Assembly (NCBI GenBank): GCA_026126065.1 | Contig: JAHCJY010000002.1 | Location: 1-64,000 of the forward strand | DNA from: Bauldia sp. | GTDB lineage: Bacteria > Pseudomonadota > Alphaproteobacteria > Rhizobiales > Kaistiaceae | DNA: 64,000 nucleotides | Reading direction: 5' to 3' | Shown here: one piece after another, positions 27,446-38,553 of the stretch | How the letters are laid out: every line of letters starts with the position of its first letter | Position numbering within the stretch: the first letter of the stretch is position 1 | The notes under the pieces: generated by a model | What the model saw: the letters and a program-made list of their open reading frames with translations, nothing else | What the model was told of the DNA's origin: nothing | Database searches by the model: none | Program-made: the position numbers and the translations under genes

Positions 27446-28053
27446 CAGATCCCCCTCCCCGGTTCGACCTTCTTGATCTCGATGGCCGTGGCCGGCGTCC
27501 GCGCATTCTGCGCGGCGATCGACTGGCGCTTGACGCCTTCCTTGTGCCGCAGCGTCAGCACGATGGCGCCGATCATGGCCACGAGGAGCACGAGCCCCGC
27601 GAGCTGGAAATAGAAGAGGTAGCGCGTGTAGAGGAGCTGCCCGATCGCCTCGGTATTCGAGATCGCGCCCGGCGTCGGCACCGGCACGGTGGCGATCTCG
27701 TCCGGCGCGATGACGTAGCCGCCGATCGCAATCAACACCTCGCACAGGATGACGATGCCGATCAGCGCGCCGGTCGGCAGGTAGTGCAGGAAGCCCTGGC
27801 GGAGCTCGGCGAAATCGACGTCGAGCATCATCACCACGAACAGGAACAGCACGGCGACGGCGCCGACATAGACCACGATCAGGATGAGCGCGAGGAACTC
27901 GGCGCCGAGCAGCAGGAAGAGCGCCGCCGCGTTCACGAAGGCAAGGATCAGGAACAGCACGGAATGCACCGGGTTCCTGGCCGCGACGACCATCAGCCCG
28001 GAGCCGAGGAGCACCGCGGAGAAGAGGTAGAAGAAGACGCCCGGGAGACCCAT
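27445..28053 (-). CDS. nuoJ: NADH-quinone oxidoreductase subunit J
   Basis: 202-residue membrane subunit with five hydrophobic segments. The [34 protein letters not shown] region is characteristic, including the pi-bulge helix. Start ATG 28053 ([11 protein letters not shown]) is preferred to longer in-frame starts that run into a palindromic repeat. Its stop overlaps nuoK. Confidence 0.95.
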   Translation of the reverse strand: MGLPGVFFYLFSAVLLGSGLMVVAARNPVHSVLFLILAFVNAAALFLLLGAEFLALILIVVYVGAVAVLFLFVVMMLDVDFAELRQGFLHYLPTGALIGIVILCEVLIAIGGYVIAPDEIATVPVPTPGAISNTEAIGQLLYTRYLFYFQLAGLVLLVAMIGAIVLTLRHKEGVKRQSIAAQNARTPATAIEIKKVEPGRGI

Positions 28054-28340
28054 TACGCTTCCGCCCCGAAAACCGACGCGCCGTCGATCCGGCCGGAGCG
28101 AAGCGGAGAGCCGCCTGCGGCGGCCCCGGAACGACGGCTGAGTGTTGAGGCAACCCTGCCCTGACGAACGGGAATCCCTGCGGCCCACCCAACAAAGGGC
28201 GCAGACCCGCGCGAGAAAAGCCGGGCGGCGGTCGCCGCTTGCAGTCGTTGCATTTCCGCGCCCCTCCCTGGCCGCGACGAAGTTCCGTCTCTAGTCAGTC
28301 GCCCCTTGCCGGTCCAGCCGCACGGGCCGGACCCTTTGCC
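28054..28340. other. nuoJ-nuoI intergenic region with palindromic element
   Basis: 287 bp without a credible gene, an unusual gap inside the otherwise compact nuo operon. At about 28078-28137 lies a palindromic element with GAGCCGCCTGCGGCGGCCCC and CCGGAACGACGGC, related to the one near 52626-52654. It probably inserted between the two genes; transcription is expected to read through. Confidence 0.55.
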
Positions 28341-28829
28341 TCACCGGTATGGTGCATCCCTCGCGATGTTGGCGGCGATCTCCCTCTCCCAGCGATCGCC
28401 GTTCGCGAGCAGCCTGTCCTTGTCGTAGTAGAGTTCCTCGCGCGTCTCGGTCGCGAACTCGAAGTTCGGCCCCTCGACGATCGCATCGACCGGGCAGGCC
28501 TCCTGGCAGAAGCCGCAGTAGATGCACTTCACCATGTCGATGTCGTACCGCGTCGTGCGCCGCGTGCCGTCGTTGCGGCGCGGGCCCGCCTCGATGGTGA
28601 TCGCCTGCGCGGGACAGATCGCCTCGCACAGCTTGCACGCGATGCAGCGCTCCTCGCCGTTCGGATAGCGCCGGAGGGCGTGCTCGCCGCGGAAACGCGG
28701 GCTGAGCGGCCCTTTCTCGAACGGGTAGTTCAGCGTGTATTTCGGCCGGACGAAGCGCTTCATCGCGAGGAAGAAGGCGCTCACGAACTCAGCAAGGAAG
28801 ATCGACCGCGCGGCCTGGTCCAGCCTCAT
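28341..28829 (-). CDS. nuoI: NADH-quinone oxidoreductase subunit I
   Basis: 162-residue peripheral-arm subunit carrying two [4Fe-4S] clusters (N6a/N6b). The motifs are [12 protein letters not shown] and [12 protein letters not shown]. Start ATG 28829 (MRLDQAARS) overlaps the nuoH stop by ATGA, which decides it against the GTG/ATG nine bases upstream. The N-terminal amphipathic helix ([15 protein letters not shown]) sits at the membrane. Confidence 0.96.
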   Translation of the reverse strand: MRLDQAARSIFLAEFVSAFFLAMKRFVRPKYTLNYPFEKGPLSPRFRGEHALRRYPNGEERCIACKLCEAICPAQAITIEAGPRRNDGTRRTTRYDIDMVKCIYCGFCQEACPVDAIVEGPNFEFATETREELYYDKDRLLANGDRWEREIAANIARDAPYR

Positions 28830-29869
28830 GGCGCCCACCCGGTGATCTGGAGGAACGACGCCACGACGACGACCGAGGCGAGCGACAGCGGCAGGAACAC
28901 CTTCCAGCCGAGGCGCATGAGCTGGTCGTAGCGGTAGCGGGGCACGATCGCCTTAACCATCGCGAACATGAAGAACAGGAACAGGACCTTCAGCAGGAAC
29001 CAGATGATACCCGGCACCCAGTTCAGCCAGGCGACGTCGAGCGGCGGCAGCCACCCGCCGAGGAACAGCACCGTCCCCAGCGCGCACATCAGCACGATGG
29101 CGACGTACTCGGCGAGGAAGAACATCAGGAACGGCGTCGACGAGTACTCCGTCGCGAAGCCGGCAACGAGTTCCGACTCCGCCTCGGGAAGGTCGAACGG
29201 CGGCCGGTTCGTCTCGGCGAGCGCCGAGATGAAGAACACCACGAACATCGGGAAGAGCGCGAGCCAGTGCCAGTCGAGGAGGCTCGGAGCAAGGCCGAGG
29301 CGGGTGCCGAGACCGTCGGCCTGCGCGGTGACGATGTCGGTGAGGTTGAGCGAGCCGACCACGAGCAGAACGCAGATGATCACGAAGCCGATCGAGACTT
29401 CGTACGACACCATCTGCGCGGCCGAGCGCAGCGCGCCCAGGAACGGATACTTCGAGTTGGACGCCCAGCCGCCCATGATGATCCCGTACACACCCAGCGA
29501 CGAGATCGCGAAGATGTAGAGGATGCCGACATTGATGTCGGCGATCACCCACCCTTCGGCCACCGGCATCACCGCCCACGCCGACAGCGCAAGGACGGTG
29601 GCGACGAGCGGGGCGAGCAGGAAGACGCCCTTGTTCGCGCTCGACGGGATGATCGGTTCCTTCAGGACGAACTTGATGAGGTCGGCAAAGGACTGGAAGA
29701 GGCCGAAGGGGCCGACGACGTTCGGGCCGCGCCGGCTCTGCACGGCGGCCCAGACCTTGCGGTCGCCGTACAGCAGGAACGCGATCGCGACGAGGAGCAC
29801 CACCATCGCGACGACGCTCGTGAGCGCCATCCAGATACCGGGCCAGAAATAGGCTTCCCAGAAGCTCAT
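28826..29869 (-). CDS. nuoH: NADH-quinone oxidoreductase subunit H
   Basis: 347-residue membrane subunit that forms the quinone-binding chamber with NuoB/D. Characteristic stretches are [55 protein letters not shown] and [25 protein letters not shown]. Normal length, 4 bp from nuoG. Confidence 0.97.
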   Translation of the reverse strand: MSFWEAYFWPGIWMALTSVVAMVVLLVAIAFLLYGDRKVWAAVQSRRGPNVVGPFGLFQSFADLIKFVLKEPIIPSSANKGVFLLAPLVATVLALSAWAVMPVAEGWVIADINVGILYIFAISSLGVYGIIMGGWASNSKYPFLGALRSAAQMVSYEVSIGFVIICVLLVVGSLNLTDIVTAQADGLGTRLGLAPSLLDWHWLALFPMFVVFFISALAETNRPPFDLPEAESELVAGFATEYSSTPFLMFFLAEYVAIVLMCALGTVLFLGGWLPPLDVAWLNWVPGIIWFLLKVLFLFFMFAMVKAIVPRYRYDQLMRLGWKVFLPLSLASVVVVASFLQITGWAP

Positions 29870-29872
29870 CGC

Positions 29873-31966
29873 CTACTCCGCCGCCTCGGCCATACGGCCG
29901 GCTGCAAGGGCGGAGCACTCGGCCATGACCGCCGAGGCGCGCGCAATCGGGTTGGTGAAGTAGAAGTCGCGGATCGGGTTCTCGAACCGCGCTTTTCCGA
30001 GCCTCGCCGTGACCGACGCGAGGGCGCCCAGCGCCTCGGGCCCTTCCGGCATGACGCCGTCCTCGACGCCGAGATGCGGGTGCGCGGCGACCATCCGGGC
30101 GCGAAGCTCGCCGAACGAGTCGAACGGAAGGCGATTGCCCAGAACGTCCGAGAGGGCGCGGACGATCGCCCAGTCCTCGCGAGCATCCCCCGGCGGGAAC
30201 GCGGCGCGCTTGAGGCGCTGCACGCGGCCTTCGGTGTTGACGAGCGTGCCCGATTTCTCGGTGTAGGCCGCGCCCGGCAGGATCACATTGGCGCGCTGCG
30301 CGCCGGCATCGCCATGGCTGCCGATGTAGACGACGAAGGCGTCGCCGAGCGCTGTGGCGTCGATCTCGTCGGCGCCGAGGAGGAACAGGACGTCAAGCGT
30401 TCCTGCCCCCGCCTCGCGCACCATGTCGCTGGCCGACATGGCGCCGGCTGCCGGCACGAAGCCGACATCGAGGCCCCCGACGCGGGCGGCGGCGGTATGG
30501 AGGATGGCGAGGCCGTTCCAGCCCGCGTCGCGTTCTCCGTCCTGGGCGATCTGGGCGGCGAGCGCGAGAATTGCCGGTCCGTCGGCGCGGGCCAGCGCCC
30601 CCTGCCCGACGATGACGACCGGACGCTTCGCCGCCTTCAGCACCTGCGCGAAGGAATGATCCCCCGCGGCAAGCTGGGCGAGCGAATCCGGGCCGGCGCC
30701 GATGTGCTCGTAGCGGTAGGTGAGGTCGACCGGCACGCCGACGAGGCCGATCTGCAGCTCGGCCCGGCGCCAGCGCTTGCGGATGCGGGCGTTGAGCACG
30801 GACGCCTCATGGCGCGGGTTCGAGCCGATGATGAGGATCGCGTCGGCAACGTCGATGCCGGCGAGCGTCGGATTGAACACGTAGGACGCGCGCCCGAGCG
30901 CCGGGTCGAGCGTCGCGCCGTCCTGGCGACAGTCGATGTTGCCCGATCCGAGCGAGGCCATCAGTTCCTTGAGCGCGAACATCTCCTCGGTCGTTGCCAG
31001 GTCCCCGGCGATCGCACCAATCCGCGCGCCAGCTCTGCCGCCGACGGCATTGGCGATCGCGCCGAAGGCAGCGCCCCAGCTCGCCGGCTCGAGCCGGCCG
31101 CTATCGCCCCGGAGATAGGGACGGTCGAGCCGCTGGGTCCGGAGGCCATCCCAGACGAAGCGGGTCTTGTCCGAGATCCACTCCTCGTTCACCGCCTCGT
31201 TGAGGCGGGGGAGGATGCGCATGACCTCGCGGCCGCGCGTGTCGACGCGGATGTTCGAGCCGACGGCGTCCATCGCATCGATCGTCTCGGTCTTGATCAG
31301 CTCCCACGGCCGCGCCTGGAAGGCGTAAGGCTTCGAAGTCAGCGCGCCGACGGGGCAAAGGTCGATGACGTTGCCCTGCAGCTCCGACGACATCGCCGAT
31401 TCGAGGTACGTCGTGATCTCCATGTCCTCGCCGCGGCCCGTCGCGCCGAGTTCCGGCACGCCGGCAACCTCGGCCGAGAAGCGGACGCACCGCGTGCAGT
31501 GGATGCAGCGGTTCATCGAGGTCTTCACCAGCGGGCCGATGTACTTGTCCTCGACCGCCCGCTTGTTCTCGGCATAGCGGTTGTGGTCGATGCCGTAGGC
31601 CATCGCCTGATCCTGCAGATCGCACTCGCCGCCCTGGTCGCAGATCGGGCAGTCGAGCGGATGGTTGATCAGCAGGAATTCCATCACGCCTTCGCGGGCC
31701 TTCTTGACCGGCTTGGTGCGCGTGTTGACTTCCGGCGGCTCGCCGTTCGGACCCGGGCGGCAATCCCGCACGGCCCAGGCACACGACGCGACCGGCTTCG
31801 GCGAGCCTTTCAGCTCCACCAGGCACATCCGGCAATTGCCGGCGATCGACAGGCGCTCATGGTAGCAGAAGCGCGGCACCTCGGCGCCCGCGGCCTCACA
31901 CGCCTGAAGGAGCGTGTACTCCGGCGGAACGTCGACGACGGTACCGTTGACCTTCAGCAGCGTCAT
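29873..31966 (-). CDS. nuoG: NADH-quinone oxidoreductase subunit G
   Basis: 697-residue iron-sulfur subunit of the electron-input arm. The N-terminal ferredoxin fold has [26 protein letters not shown] for the [2Fe-2S] cluster N1b. Next come [18 protein letters not shown] (with the usual His/Cys ligands of N5) and [10 protein letters not shown] (N4). The remainder is a molybdopterin-oxidoreductase-like domain without cofactor. Length fits the alphaproteobacterial form (~690), which lacks the extra N7 cluster domain of E. coli. Confidence 0.97.
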   Translation of the reverse strand: MTLLKVNGTVVDVPPEYTLLQACEAAGAEVPRFCYHERLSIAGNCRMCLVELKGSPKPVASCAWAVRDCRPGPNGEPPEVNTRTKPVKKAREGVMEFLLINHPLDCPICDQGGECDLQDQAMAYGIDHNRYAENKRAVEDKYIGPLVKTSMNRCIHCTRCVRFSAEVAGVPELGATGRGEDMEITTYLESAMSSELQGNVIDLCPVGALTSKPYAFQARPWELIKTETIDAMDAVGSNIRVDTRGREVMRILPRLNEAVNEEWISDKTRFVWDGLRTQRLDRPYLRGDSGRLEPASWGAAFGAIANAVGGRAGARIGAIAGDLATTEEMFALKELMASLGSGNIDCRQDGATLDPALGRASYVFNPTLAGIDVADAILIIGSNPRHEASVLNARIRKRWRRAELQIGLVGVPVDLTYRYEHIGAGPDSLAQLAAGDHSFAQVLKAAKRPVVIVGQGALARADGPAILALAAQIAQDGERDAGWNGLAILHTAAARVGGLDVGFVPAAGAMSASDMVREAGAGTLDVLFLLGADEIDATALGDAFVVYIGSHGDAGAQRANVILPGAAYTEKSGTLVNTEGRVQRLKRAAFPPGDAREDWAIVRALSDVLGNRLPFDSFGELRARMVAAHPHLGVEDGVMPEGPEALGALASVTARLGKARFENPIRDFYFTNPIARASAVMAECSALAAGRMAEAAE

Positions 31967-32146
31967 TTAGTGCTCGCTCCGGACCGAAGGCACGCGAAGG
32001 GCCGAAAGCGTCGCCGTCTGGCCTATCTCCAGGGCCGCGATGCGCGTCTTGAGTTCGTTGACCTCGTGCAGGATTCGGTCGACTTTGTCGCTGATCGCCT
32101 GGAGATGAAAGTTGGTCATGTTCTGCGGTTCGCCCGGAACGTCCAT
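31967..32146 (-). CDS. small coiled-coil protein, nuo-associated (1)
   Basis: 59 residues from ATG 32146, with GGGAGG five bases before it. After a short leader it is one amphipathic helix: ISDKVDRILHEVNELKTRIAALE. It shares the pattern I-x-x-KVDR-L-x-x-V-x-ELK with the next gene, so the two look like tandem paralogs. Placed head-to-tail between nuoF and nuoG (adjacent to the nuoG ATG). Function is unknown; a role in assembly would be speculation. Confidence 0.65.
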   Translation of the reverse strand: MDVPGEPQNMTNFHLQAISDKVDRILHEVNELKTRIAALEIGQTATLSALRVPSVRSEH

Positions 32147-32165
32147 GATGTCCTCCCTCACCGCG

Positions 32166-32375
32166 TCATCGCGGCAGCTCGACGAGATCGAGGCGGCGCT
32201 CGATCCGCTCGATACGAAGTTCGAGGCGGTCCATCCTCCGATGCACGCCGACGACACTCTCCTCGACGGCGGTCATCGGCACTTTGAGTTCCCGCACATC
32301 GTCGGCCAGGCGATCGACCTTCTCGTCGATGCGCCGCAGGTAGGTCAGAACGAGGTTGTCGGGATCGTCGGCCAT
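32166..32375 (-). CDS. small coiled-coil protein, nuo-associated (2)
   Basis: 69 residues from ATG 32375 with AGGGA upstream, 5 bp after nuoF. The sequence is a coiled coil (YLRRIDEKVDRLADDVRELK, then HRRMDRLELRIERIERRLDLVE). A homologue of the 59-residue neighbour, sharing the KVDR..ELK core. Both look translated from the nuo mRNA. Confidence 0.65.
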   Translation of the reverse strand: MADDPDNLVLTYLRRIDEKVDRLADDVRELKVPMTAVEESVVGVHRRMDRLELRIERIERRLDLVELPR

Positions 32376-32380
32376 TGTCC

Positions 32381-33682
<1,302 letters not shown>

Positions 33683-33684
33683 CG

Positions 33685-34350
33685 CTAGTCCTTCTTCTTC
33701 GCCCTGCCCGTGCCCTTGCGGGCCGGAGCCGGCTCGCCCGGATAGAGCGACGGATCGGTCAGCGTCGTCGGTCCGCCTTCTGGCTCCGAGAGTTGGCGGG
33801 CAACCTGCGGGCCGGGCGTCACCGGGCGGCCGGCGTCGAGGTCGTCGATCAGGCGATTGAAGGTCTCCGGCGTCAGGTCCTCGAAGACCTGCGACCCGAT
33901 CTGCACCATCGGGGCGTTCACGCACGTACCGGCGCACTCGACCTCGATCCACGAGAACTTGCCGTCGGCCGACGGATGATCCTGGTCGTGGTGGATCCGA
34001 TGGCGGCAGATGTCCATCAGCGCCTCGGACCCGCGCAGCATGCACGGCGTGGTGCCGCACACCTGGATGTGCGCGACGGTGCCGACCGGGTGGAGGTTGA
34101 ACATCGTGTAGAAGGTCGCGACCTCGAGCGCGCGGATGTAGGCCATGTCCAGCATCTCGGCGACGTAGCGGATCGCCGGCTCGGACAGCCATCCGCCGTT
34201 CTGGTTCTGCGCCTCCCACAGGAGGCCGATGATCGCTGACTGCTGGCGGCCGGGCGGGTATTTCGCGATCTCGCGCTGCGCCCGCGCAAGGTTCTGCGGG
34301 TCGAAGACAAAACCCTCGGGCTGCTGCTCGGCGAGACGACGAACGGCCAT
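33685..34350 (-). CDS. nuoE: NADH-quinone oxidoreductase subunit E
   Basis: 221-residue thioredoxin-like subunit with a [2Fe-2S] cluster (N1a). Cys ligands appear in [11 protein letters not shown] and [14 protein letters not shown]. Start ATG 34350 ([14 protein letters not shown]) follows GGGGAGGG. The C-terminal ~50 residues, Pro/Lys-rich ([25 protein letters not shown]), are a tail common in alphaproteobacteria. The 5' neighbour is no longer nuoD: two inserted genes separate them. Confidence 0.95.
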   Translation of the reverse strand: MAVRRLAEQQPEGFVFDPQNLARAQREIAKYPPGRQQSAIIGLLWEAQNQNGGWLSEPAIRYVAEMLDMAYIRALEVATFYTMFNLHPVGTVAHIQVCGTTPCMLRGSEALMDICRHRIHHDQDHPSADGKFSWIEVECAGTCVNAPMVQIGSQVFEDLTPETFNRLIDDLDAGRPVTPGPQVARQLSEPEGGPTTLTDPSLYPGEPAPARKGTGRAKKKD

Positions 34351-34797
34351 TTCAGCGCCCTCCCCGGCCGGCAGTGGCGAACGCCGCGTCCAACTTCCGC
34401 CGCGCTGCGAGGTTACACGATACCGACACGCTTCCCGTCCTGCGTTGTGCGGGGTGCGAGGTGACGGTTGTGCTTGGGTCGCGCCGCGGGCGCGCCCCGT
34501 CTCAGGCTGCGATGACGGCGCCGCGCGAAGCGATCGCCATTCAGTTGCGGCTTGGACCGCGGATCGAAGGGCCCTCCGGCCTACCGCCCGCGCACTCCCG
34601 TTCCCTCGAACGTCCCACTCCCCATTCGACCATCTATTCATGGGCGCGCGGCGATGTCGAGCGCGCGGCGCGATGCCATTTGTCGCGTTTTCGGCGGGCG
34701 CGCAGGCGGGGTCGACGTGGCCCCGGCGCAAGGCAAACCGTCACCTTCGGGTCTGCAACCGGGCAGGTTTCGCCGAGTGGCGGGCTCGAGGGGCGCG
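34351..34797. other. gap between nuoE and the L,D-transpeptidase gene
   Basis: 447 bp inside the nuo region. No ORF in either strand has credible codon use or similarity, and I saw no clear repeat. A promoter for nuoE-N may lie here, because the upstream genes in this stretch are not nuo genes. Confidence 0.4.
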
Positions 34798-35487
34798 CTA
34801 GACCGGGAACGCCCCCCCTTGCTGGACGACGACCACCCGCGATCCAATGGGCACGCGGCCATAGAGGTCAATGACGTCCTGGTTCAGGAGACGGATACAG
34901 CCGCTCGACACCGACCGACCGATCGACGCCACCTCCATCGAACCGTGGATTCGGAAAAGCGTGTCGACGCCGTTGCGGTAGAGATAGAGCGCGCGCGACC
35001 CCAGCGGGTTCATCGGGCCGGGCGGCATGCCGTCCGCCAGCGGGCCGTACCGCTCCGGCTCGCGTGCGATCATGCTGGTGGTGGGCCGCCAGCTCGGCCA
35101 CATGGCCTTGCGCTGGATGACGCCGACGCCCTCGAAGGCGAGTCCTTCCAGCCCCACGCCGACGCCGTAGCGCAACGCCCGACTGTTCTCGCCGACGAGG
35201 TAAAGATATCGCGCGGCAGTATCGACCACGATCGTCCCGGTCGGCTCGGGCGTCGCGTAGAAGACCTCCTGCCGATAGTAGCGCGGATCGAGACCCGTCA
35301 GGTCCACTGCGCCGATCGGGAACGGCTCGTTGTAGATCGGCCCGTACATCTGCCGATAGAAGTCGGGAATCTGTGGCGCCACCGGGATGGCCGCTGCCGG
35401 CACTGGCTGGCGCAAGCCGGACACGCAACCGGCGAGCGCTATGGGCATCGACGCAATGAACGCGCGGCGGGTCAGTGCAACGGACAT
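34798..35487 (-). CDS. L,D-transpeptidase (YkuD), Tat-type lipoprotein
   Basis: 229 residues from ATG 35487, with AAGGAAG upstream. The N-terminus ALTRRAFIASMPIALAGC combines a twin-arginine-like motif and a lipobox (LAGC), so it is probably a lipoprotein anchored in the inner or outer membrane. The YkuD catalytic region is present: RIHGSMEVASIGRSVSSGCIRLLN, with the nucleophile Cys in SSGCIR. These enzymes form 3-3 cross-links in peptidoglycan or attach proteins to it. It lies between nuoD and nuoE, which is not the usual nuo order. Confidence 0.9.
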   Translation of the reverse strand: MSVALTRRAFIASMPIALAGCVSGLRQPVPAAAIPVAPQIPDFYRQMYGPIYNEPFPIGAVDLTGLDPRYYRQEVFYATPEPTGTIVVDTAARYLYLVGENSRALRYGVGVGLEGLAFEGVGVIQRKAMWPSWRPTTSMIAREPERYGPLADGMPPGPMNPLGSRALYLYRNGVDTLFRIHGSMEVASIGRSVSSGCIRLLNQDVIDLYGRVPIGSRVVVVQQGGAFPV

Positions 35488-35712
35488 AAGTACTTCCTTC
35501 AATCAATGCGGCGTCTGTACGCGTCATGGCGAAGGAATTGGACAGGATCAGGAGCGTTCTGCCACTCAGTGCTGAATTAAGGCAGGTGTGTCCTTCCGAA
35601 CACACGCAGACATTCTGTCACACCTACAGAGACAGCAGTAACATTTCCGGGAGCAGCCTGCCGCCGCGTCCGCAATGCTGCCCTTGACCTGGGTGATCTG
35701 TGGCGTCGGCGC

Positions 35713-36738
35713 CTAGCTGGCGCGGACAATCGCCTCGAGACGGCCCGCCCAGAAGGGGCTCCGGGTGGCGAAGAAGTCGTAGCCTCTGTGCCTGTTGCGC
35801 TTGATCGCCTCGATCTGGTCGAGCCCGACGATCTCAATGGCGCCCGCACCGTCGATGAAGAACACGCGCATTCCGTGCTCAGCCAGCATGTGCGCCGAGA
35901 CCGCATGGGCCGCATCGGAGCCATGGTCCTCGTATGTGATGAGGACATCCCTTTCCATCATGCGCGTGGCGCCACGAAGCGCCGCGAGTTCGACGCCCTC
36001 GACGTCGAGCTTCAGGACGATGTGCGGCACCGAGCGGAGTTCGGGCCGGTCGAGGAGGTCGTCGAGCGCCAGCGTCTGGACCTCGCCGACAACGGGCGCG
36101 TCGCCCGCCGGCACGATCGAGCGTGCCTCGTGCTTGGCGCCGCGAATCGTCACCTTCGAGCCAGTGTGCTCGGCAATGGCGCGATTAAGGACATCGAACC
36201 GGCGGCCGTTCGCGGCGGCGTTGCGCGCGAGCCAGCCGAATGTGTCGGGCGCGGCCTCGATCGCGATCGCGCTATGCCGCCCGAACTTCGCGCTCGTGAT
36301 CAGTACGGACCAGTAGCCGTAGTTCGCGCCGCAATCGACGAAGGCGAAGTCGATGTCGGCGAATGCGAGGAGCGCCACCTCGACATCGGCCTCGTACCGC
36401 GCCCGGCGGGAGAGGAGGATGCTCCAGTATCCGTCGCCATAGGGCATTTCGAAGCTTGCGTCGGGGGCGAGCGCGACGCGGACGGCCTTGCCGCTCCGGA
36501 AGAGCTTCGACACGAGCCGGGCGCCGACGGAGAAGCCGACGTTCCCAAAGGGCCGTGTCACCGCGGCGCCCATCGCCAGCAGCGCCACGCCGATGCGCTC
36601 GGATAGGCTGGCATTGTCGATCGCAACGCCGGGGCTGACCTCGATCAGGACGTCGGTATTCGGCGGTGCGGGCATGGCGAGGCTCCCCTGGACGTCGGCC
36701 CAGAAGCTTGCGAAATCAGCGAGGAGTTCGTGCAGCAT
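35713..36738 (-). CDS. FkbM-family SAM-dependent methyltransferase
   Basis: 341 residues from ATG 36738. The class I methyltransferase fold is visible: FAFVDCGANYGYWSVLI (SAM motif I), AIEAAPDTFGWLARNA, VLKLDVEGVELAALRGA and VLITYEDHG. FkbM-type enzymes usually methylate sugars or polyketides, often in envelope glycan loci. The 35491-35712 stretch upstream of the L,D-transpeptidase gene and this gene are both inside the nuo cluster, so the pair looks like an insertion. Substrate unknown. Confidence 0.88.
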   Translation of the reverse strand: MLHELLADFASFWADVQGSLAMPAPPNTDVLIEVSPGVAIDNASLSERIGVALLAMGAAVTRPFGNVGFSVGARLVSKLFRSGKAVRVALAPDASFEMPYGDGYWSILLSRRARYEADVEVALLAFADIDFAFVDCGANYGYWSVLITSAKFGRHSAIAIEAAPDTFGWLARNAAANGRRFDVLNRAIAEHTGSKVTIRGAKHEARSIVPAGDAPVVGEVQTLALDDLLDRPELRSVPHIVLKLDVEGVELAALRGATRMMERDVLITYEDHGSDAAHAVSAHMLAEHGMRVFFIDGAGAIEIVGLDQIEAIKRNRHRGYDFFATRSPFWAGRLEAIVRAS

Positions 36739-36890
36739 GAACGCCCATTGAAGTCTATCCACGAGAGGACGGCGCTCCCCCGCAGGAGCGCACGTCATCA
36801 CCCGACGGCATTTCCGCGCGTCGAGCAATGCGATTCGAATTTTATGGAAAACGCATTGCCGACGGCTTCGCTGAGACCGCCGCCGACAGG

Positions 36891-38081
36891 TTAACGGTCG
36901 ATCTCGCCGAACACGATGTCGAGCGACCCGAGGATGGCCGAGACGTCCGCCAGCATATGGCCGCGTGTCATGACGTCCATCGCCGCAAGGTGCGGAAAGC
37001 CCGGCGCGCGGATCTTCGCGCGGTACGGGCGGTTCGACCCGTCCGACACGAGATACACGCCGAACTCTCCTTTCGGCGCCTCGACGGCGGCGTAGACCTC
37101 GCCCGCCGGGACGTGGAAGCCCTCGGTGTACAGCTTGAAATGGTGGATGAGCGCCTCCATCGACCGCTTCATCTCGCCCCGCTTCGGCGGCACGATCTTG
37201 CCGTCGGTGGACGATACCGGTCCCCTGCCCTTGTCGGACATCAGGAGGTCGATGCACTGCCGCATGATGTAGGCGGACTGGCGCATCTCCTCCATGCGGA
37301 TGAGGTAGCGGTCGTAGCAGTCGCCGTTCTTGCCGACCGGAATGTCGAACTCGAAGTCGGAGTAGCACTCGTAGGGCTGCGACTTGCGCAGATCCCACGC
37401 CACGCCCGAGCCGCGGATCATCACCCCCGAGAACCCCCAGCGCCACGCGTCCTCGATCGCCACCACACCGATGTCGACGTTGCGCTGCTTGAAGATGCGG
37501 TTCGGCGTCAGGAGGCCGTCGATCTCGTCGACGATCTTGAGGAACGGCTCGACGAAGTCGCCGATGTCCTGGACGAGCTTCTCCGGCAGGTCCTGGTGGA
37601 CTCCACCCGGCCGGAAGTACGCCGCGTGCATGCGGCTGCCCGAAGCGCGTTCGTAGAACACCATCAGCTTCTCGCGCTCCTCGAACCCCCACAGCGGCGG
37701 GGTGAGCGCACCGACGTCCATTGCCTGCGTCGTCACATTGAGCATGTGCGACAGAATCCGGCCGATCTCGGAGTAAAGGACGCGGATCAACTGGCCGCGA
37801 TAAGGCACGGGGATGCCGAGGAGTTTCTCGACCGCCAGCGCCCAGGCGTGCTCCTGGTTCATCGGCGCCACGTAGTCGAGCCGGTCGAAATACGGCAGCG
37901 CCTGCAGGTAGGTCTTGGACTCGATCAGCTTCTCGGTGCCGCGGTGCAGCAGGCCGATATGCGGATCGACGCGAGTCACGATCTCGCCGTCGAGTTCCAG
38001 CACGAGGCGCAAGACCCCGTGCGCCGCCGGATGCTGCGGGCCGAAATTGATGGTGAAGTTGCGGACGTCGGTTTCAGGCAT
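36891..38081 (-). CDS. nuoD: NADH-quinone oxidoreductase subunit D
   Basis: 396-residue hydrogenase-like subunit near the quinone site. Landmarks: [46 protein letters not shown] and [16 protein letters not shown]. Its ATG (38079-38081) lies only 11 bp from the end of the left heptamer array, and no Shine-Dalgarno sequence is seen there. The array may have replaced the leader, or nuoD may depend on re-initiation. Confidence 0.96.
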   Translation of the reverse strand: MPETDVRNFTINFGPQHPAAHGVLRLVLELDGEIVTRVDPHIGLLHRGTEKLIESKTYLQALPYFDRLDYVAPMNQEHAWALAVEKLLGIPVPYRGQLIRVLYSEIGRILSHMLNVTTQAMDVGALTPPLWGFEEREKLMVFYERASGSRMHAAYFRPGGVHQDLPEKLVQDIGDFVEPFLKIVDEIDGLLTPNRIFKQRNVDIGVVAIEDAWRWGFSGVMIRGSGVAWDLRKSQPYECYSDFEFDIPVGKNGDCYDRYLIRMEEMRQSAYIMRQCIDLLMSDKGRGPVSSTDGKIVPPKRGEMKRSMEALIHHFKLYTEGFHVPAGEVYAAVEAPKGEFGVYLVSDGSNRPYRAKIRAPGFPHLAAMDVMTRGHMLADVSAILGSLDIVFGEIDR

Positions 38082-38092
38082 GTGGGCACCGG

Positions 38093-38127
38093 CGAATAGC
38101 GAGTAGCGAATAGCGAATAGCGTTCAG
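38093..38127 (+). repeat. heptamer array next to nuoD (CGAATAG type)
   Basis: CGAATAG, CGAGTAG, CGAATAG, CGAATAG and a degenerate CGTTCAG. The stop codon of the four-helix-bundle gene (38124-38126) lies in the degenerate fifth unit. Confidence 0.9.
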
Positions 38128-38498
38128 CGGTCCTGCAGCGAACGGATCAGCGACCGCAGCATCTTTCGGAGATCTTGGCACTTCTGGTCCAGATCCGGCG
38201 CATCGGAAGTTGTCAGTATGCCAATCCGCTGACTGAGGATCAGATGTGTTTCGAGTTCCTTCAAGGATCCCTGAGCAATCCGCAAGAACTGGATGAATGA
38301 GCCCGTGTTCTCGCGACCATGCCCCTCTGCAACATTTGCGGCTATCGAGCTTGCCGCGCGTCGAATCTGGCTCGTCAGACCAAAGAGCTCCTCGCGAGGG
38401 AAGCCTCGGGTGGCGACGTAGCAGCGCTCGGCCAGAAGCATCGCGTGCTGCCAGACCTTCAGATCCTTGAACGACTCGATCTGGGGCGATGCCTCCAC
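38124..38498 (-). CDS. four-helix-bundle protein (23S rRNA intervening-sequence / S23 family)
   Basis: 124 residues from GTG 38498, with AGGAAT upstream. The family core is clear: FKDLKVWQHAMLLAERCYVATRGFPREELFGLTSQIRRAASSIAANVAEGHGR, then FIQFLRIAQGSLKELETHLILSQRIG. It is a small bundle of helices, the fold of the S23/IVP and Avd-type proteins; members bind nucleic acid, but the cellular role is not settled. It sits between nuoC and nuoD, where complex I operons normally have no gene, and the element boundary is marked on both sides by inverted heptamer arrays. Confidence 0.9.
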   Translation of the reverse strand: MEASPQIESFKDLKVWQHAMLLAERCYVATRGFPREELFGLTSQIRRAASSIAANVAEGHGRENTGSFIQFLRIAQGSLKELETHLILSQRIGILTTSDAPDLDQKCQDLRKMLRSLIRSLQDR

Positions 38499-38518
38499 CC
38501 ATTCCTCGCTTCCGCTCC

Positions 38519-38553
38519 CTATTCGCTATTCCCTACTCGCTATTCGCCTACTG
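38519..38553 (-). repeat. heptamer array next to nuoC (CTATTCG type)
   Basis: CTATTCG, CTATTCC, CTACTCG, CTATTCG and a degenerate CCTACTG. It is inverted relative to the array at 38093. The TAG stop of nuoC (38548-38550) falls within the degenerate unit. Confidence 0.9.

Noticed and set aside
29267..32287. 1006-codon plus-strand frame opposite nuoH/nuoG
   Set aside because: Shadow frame of the nuo genes; no recognisable domain and charged low-complexity composition.
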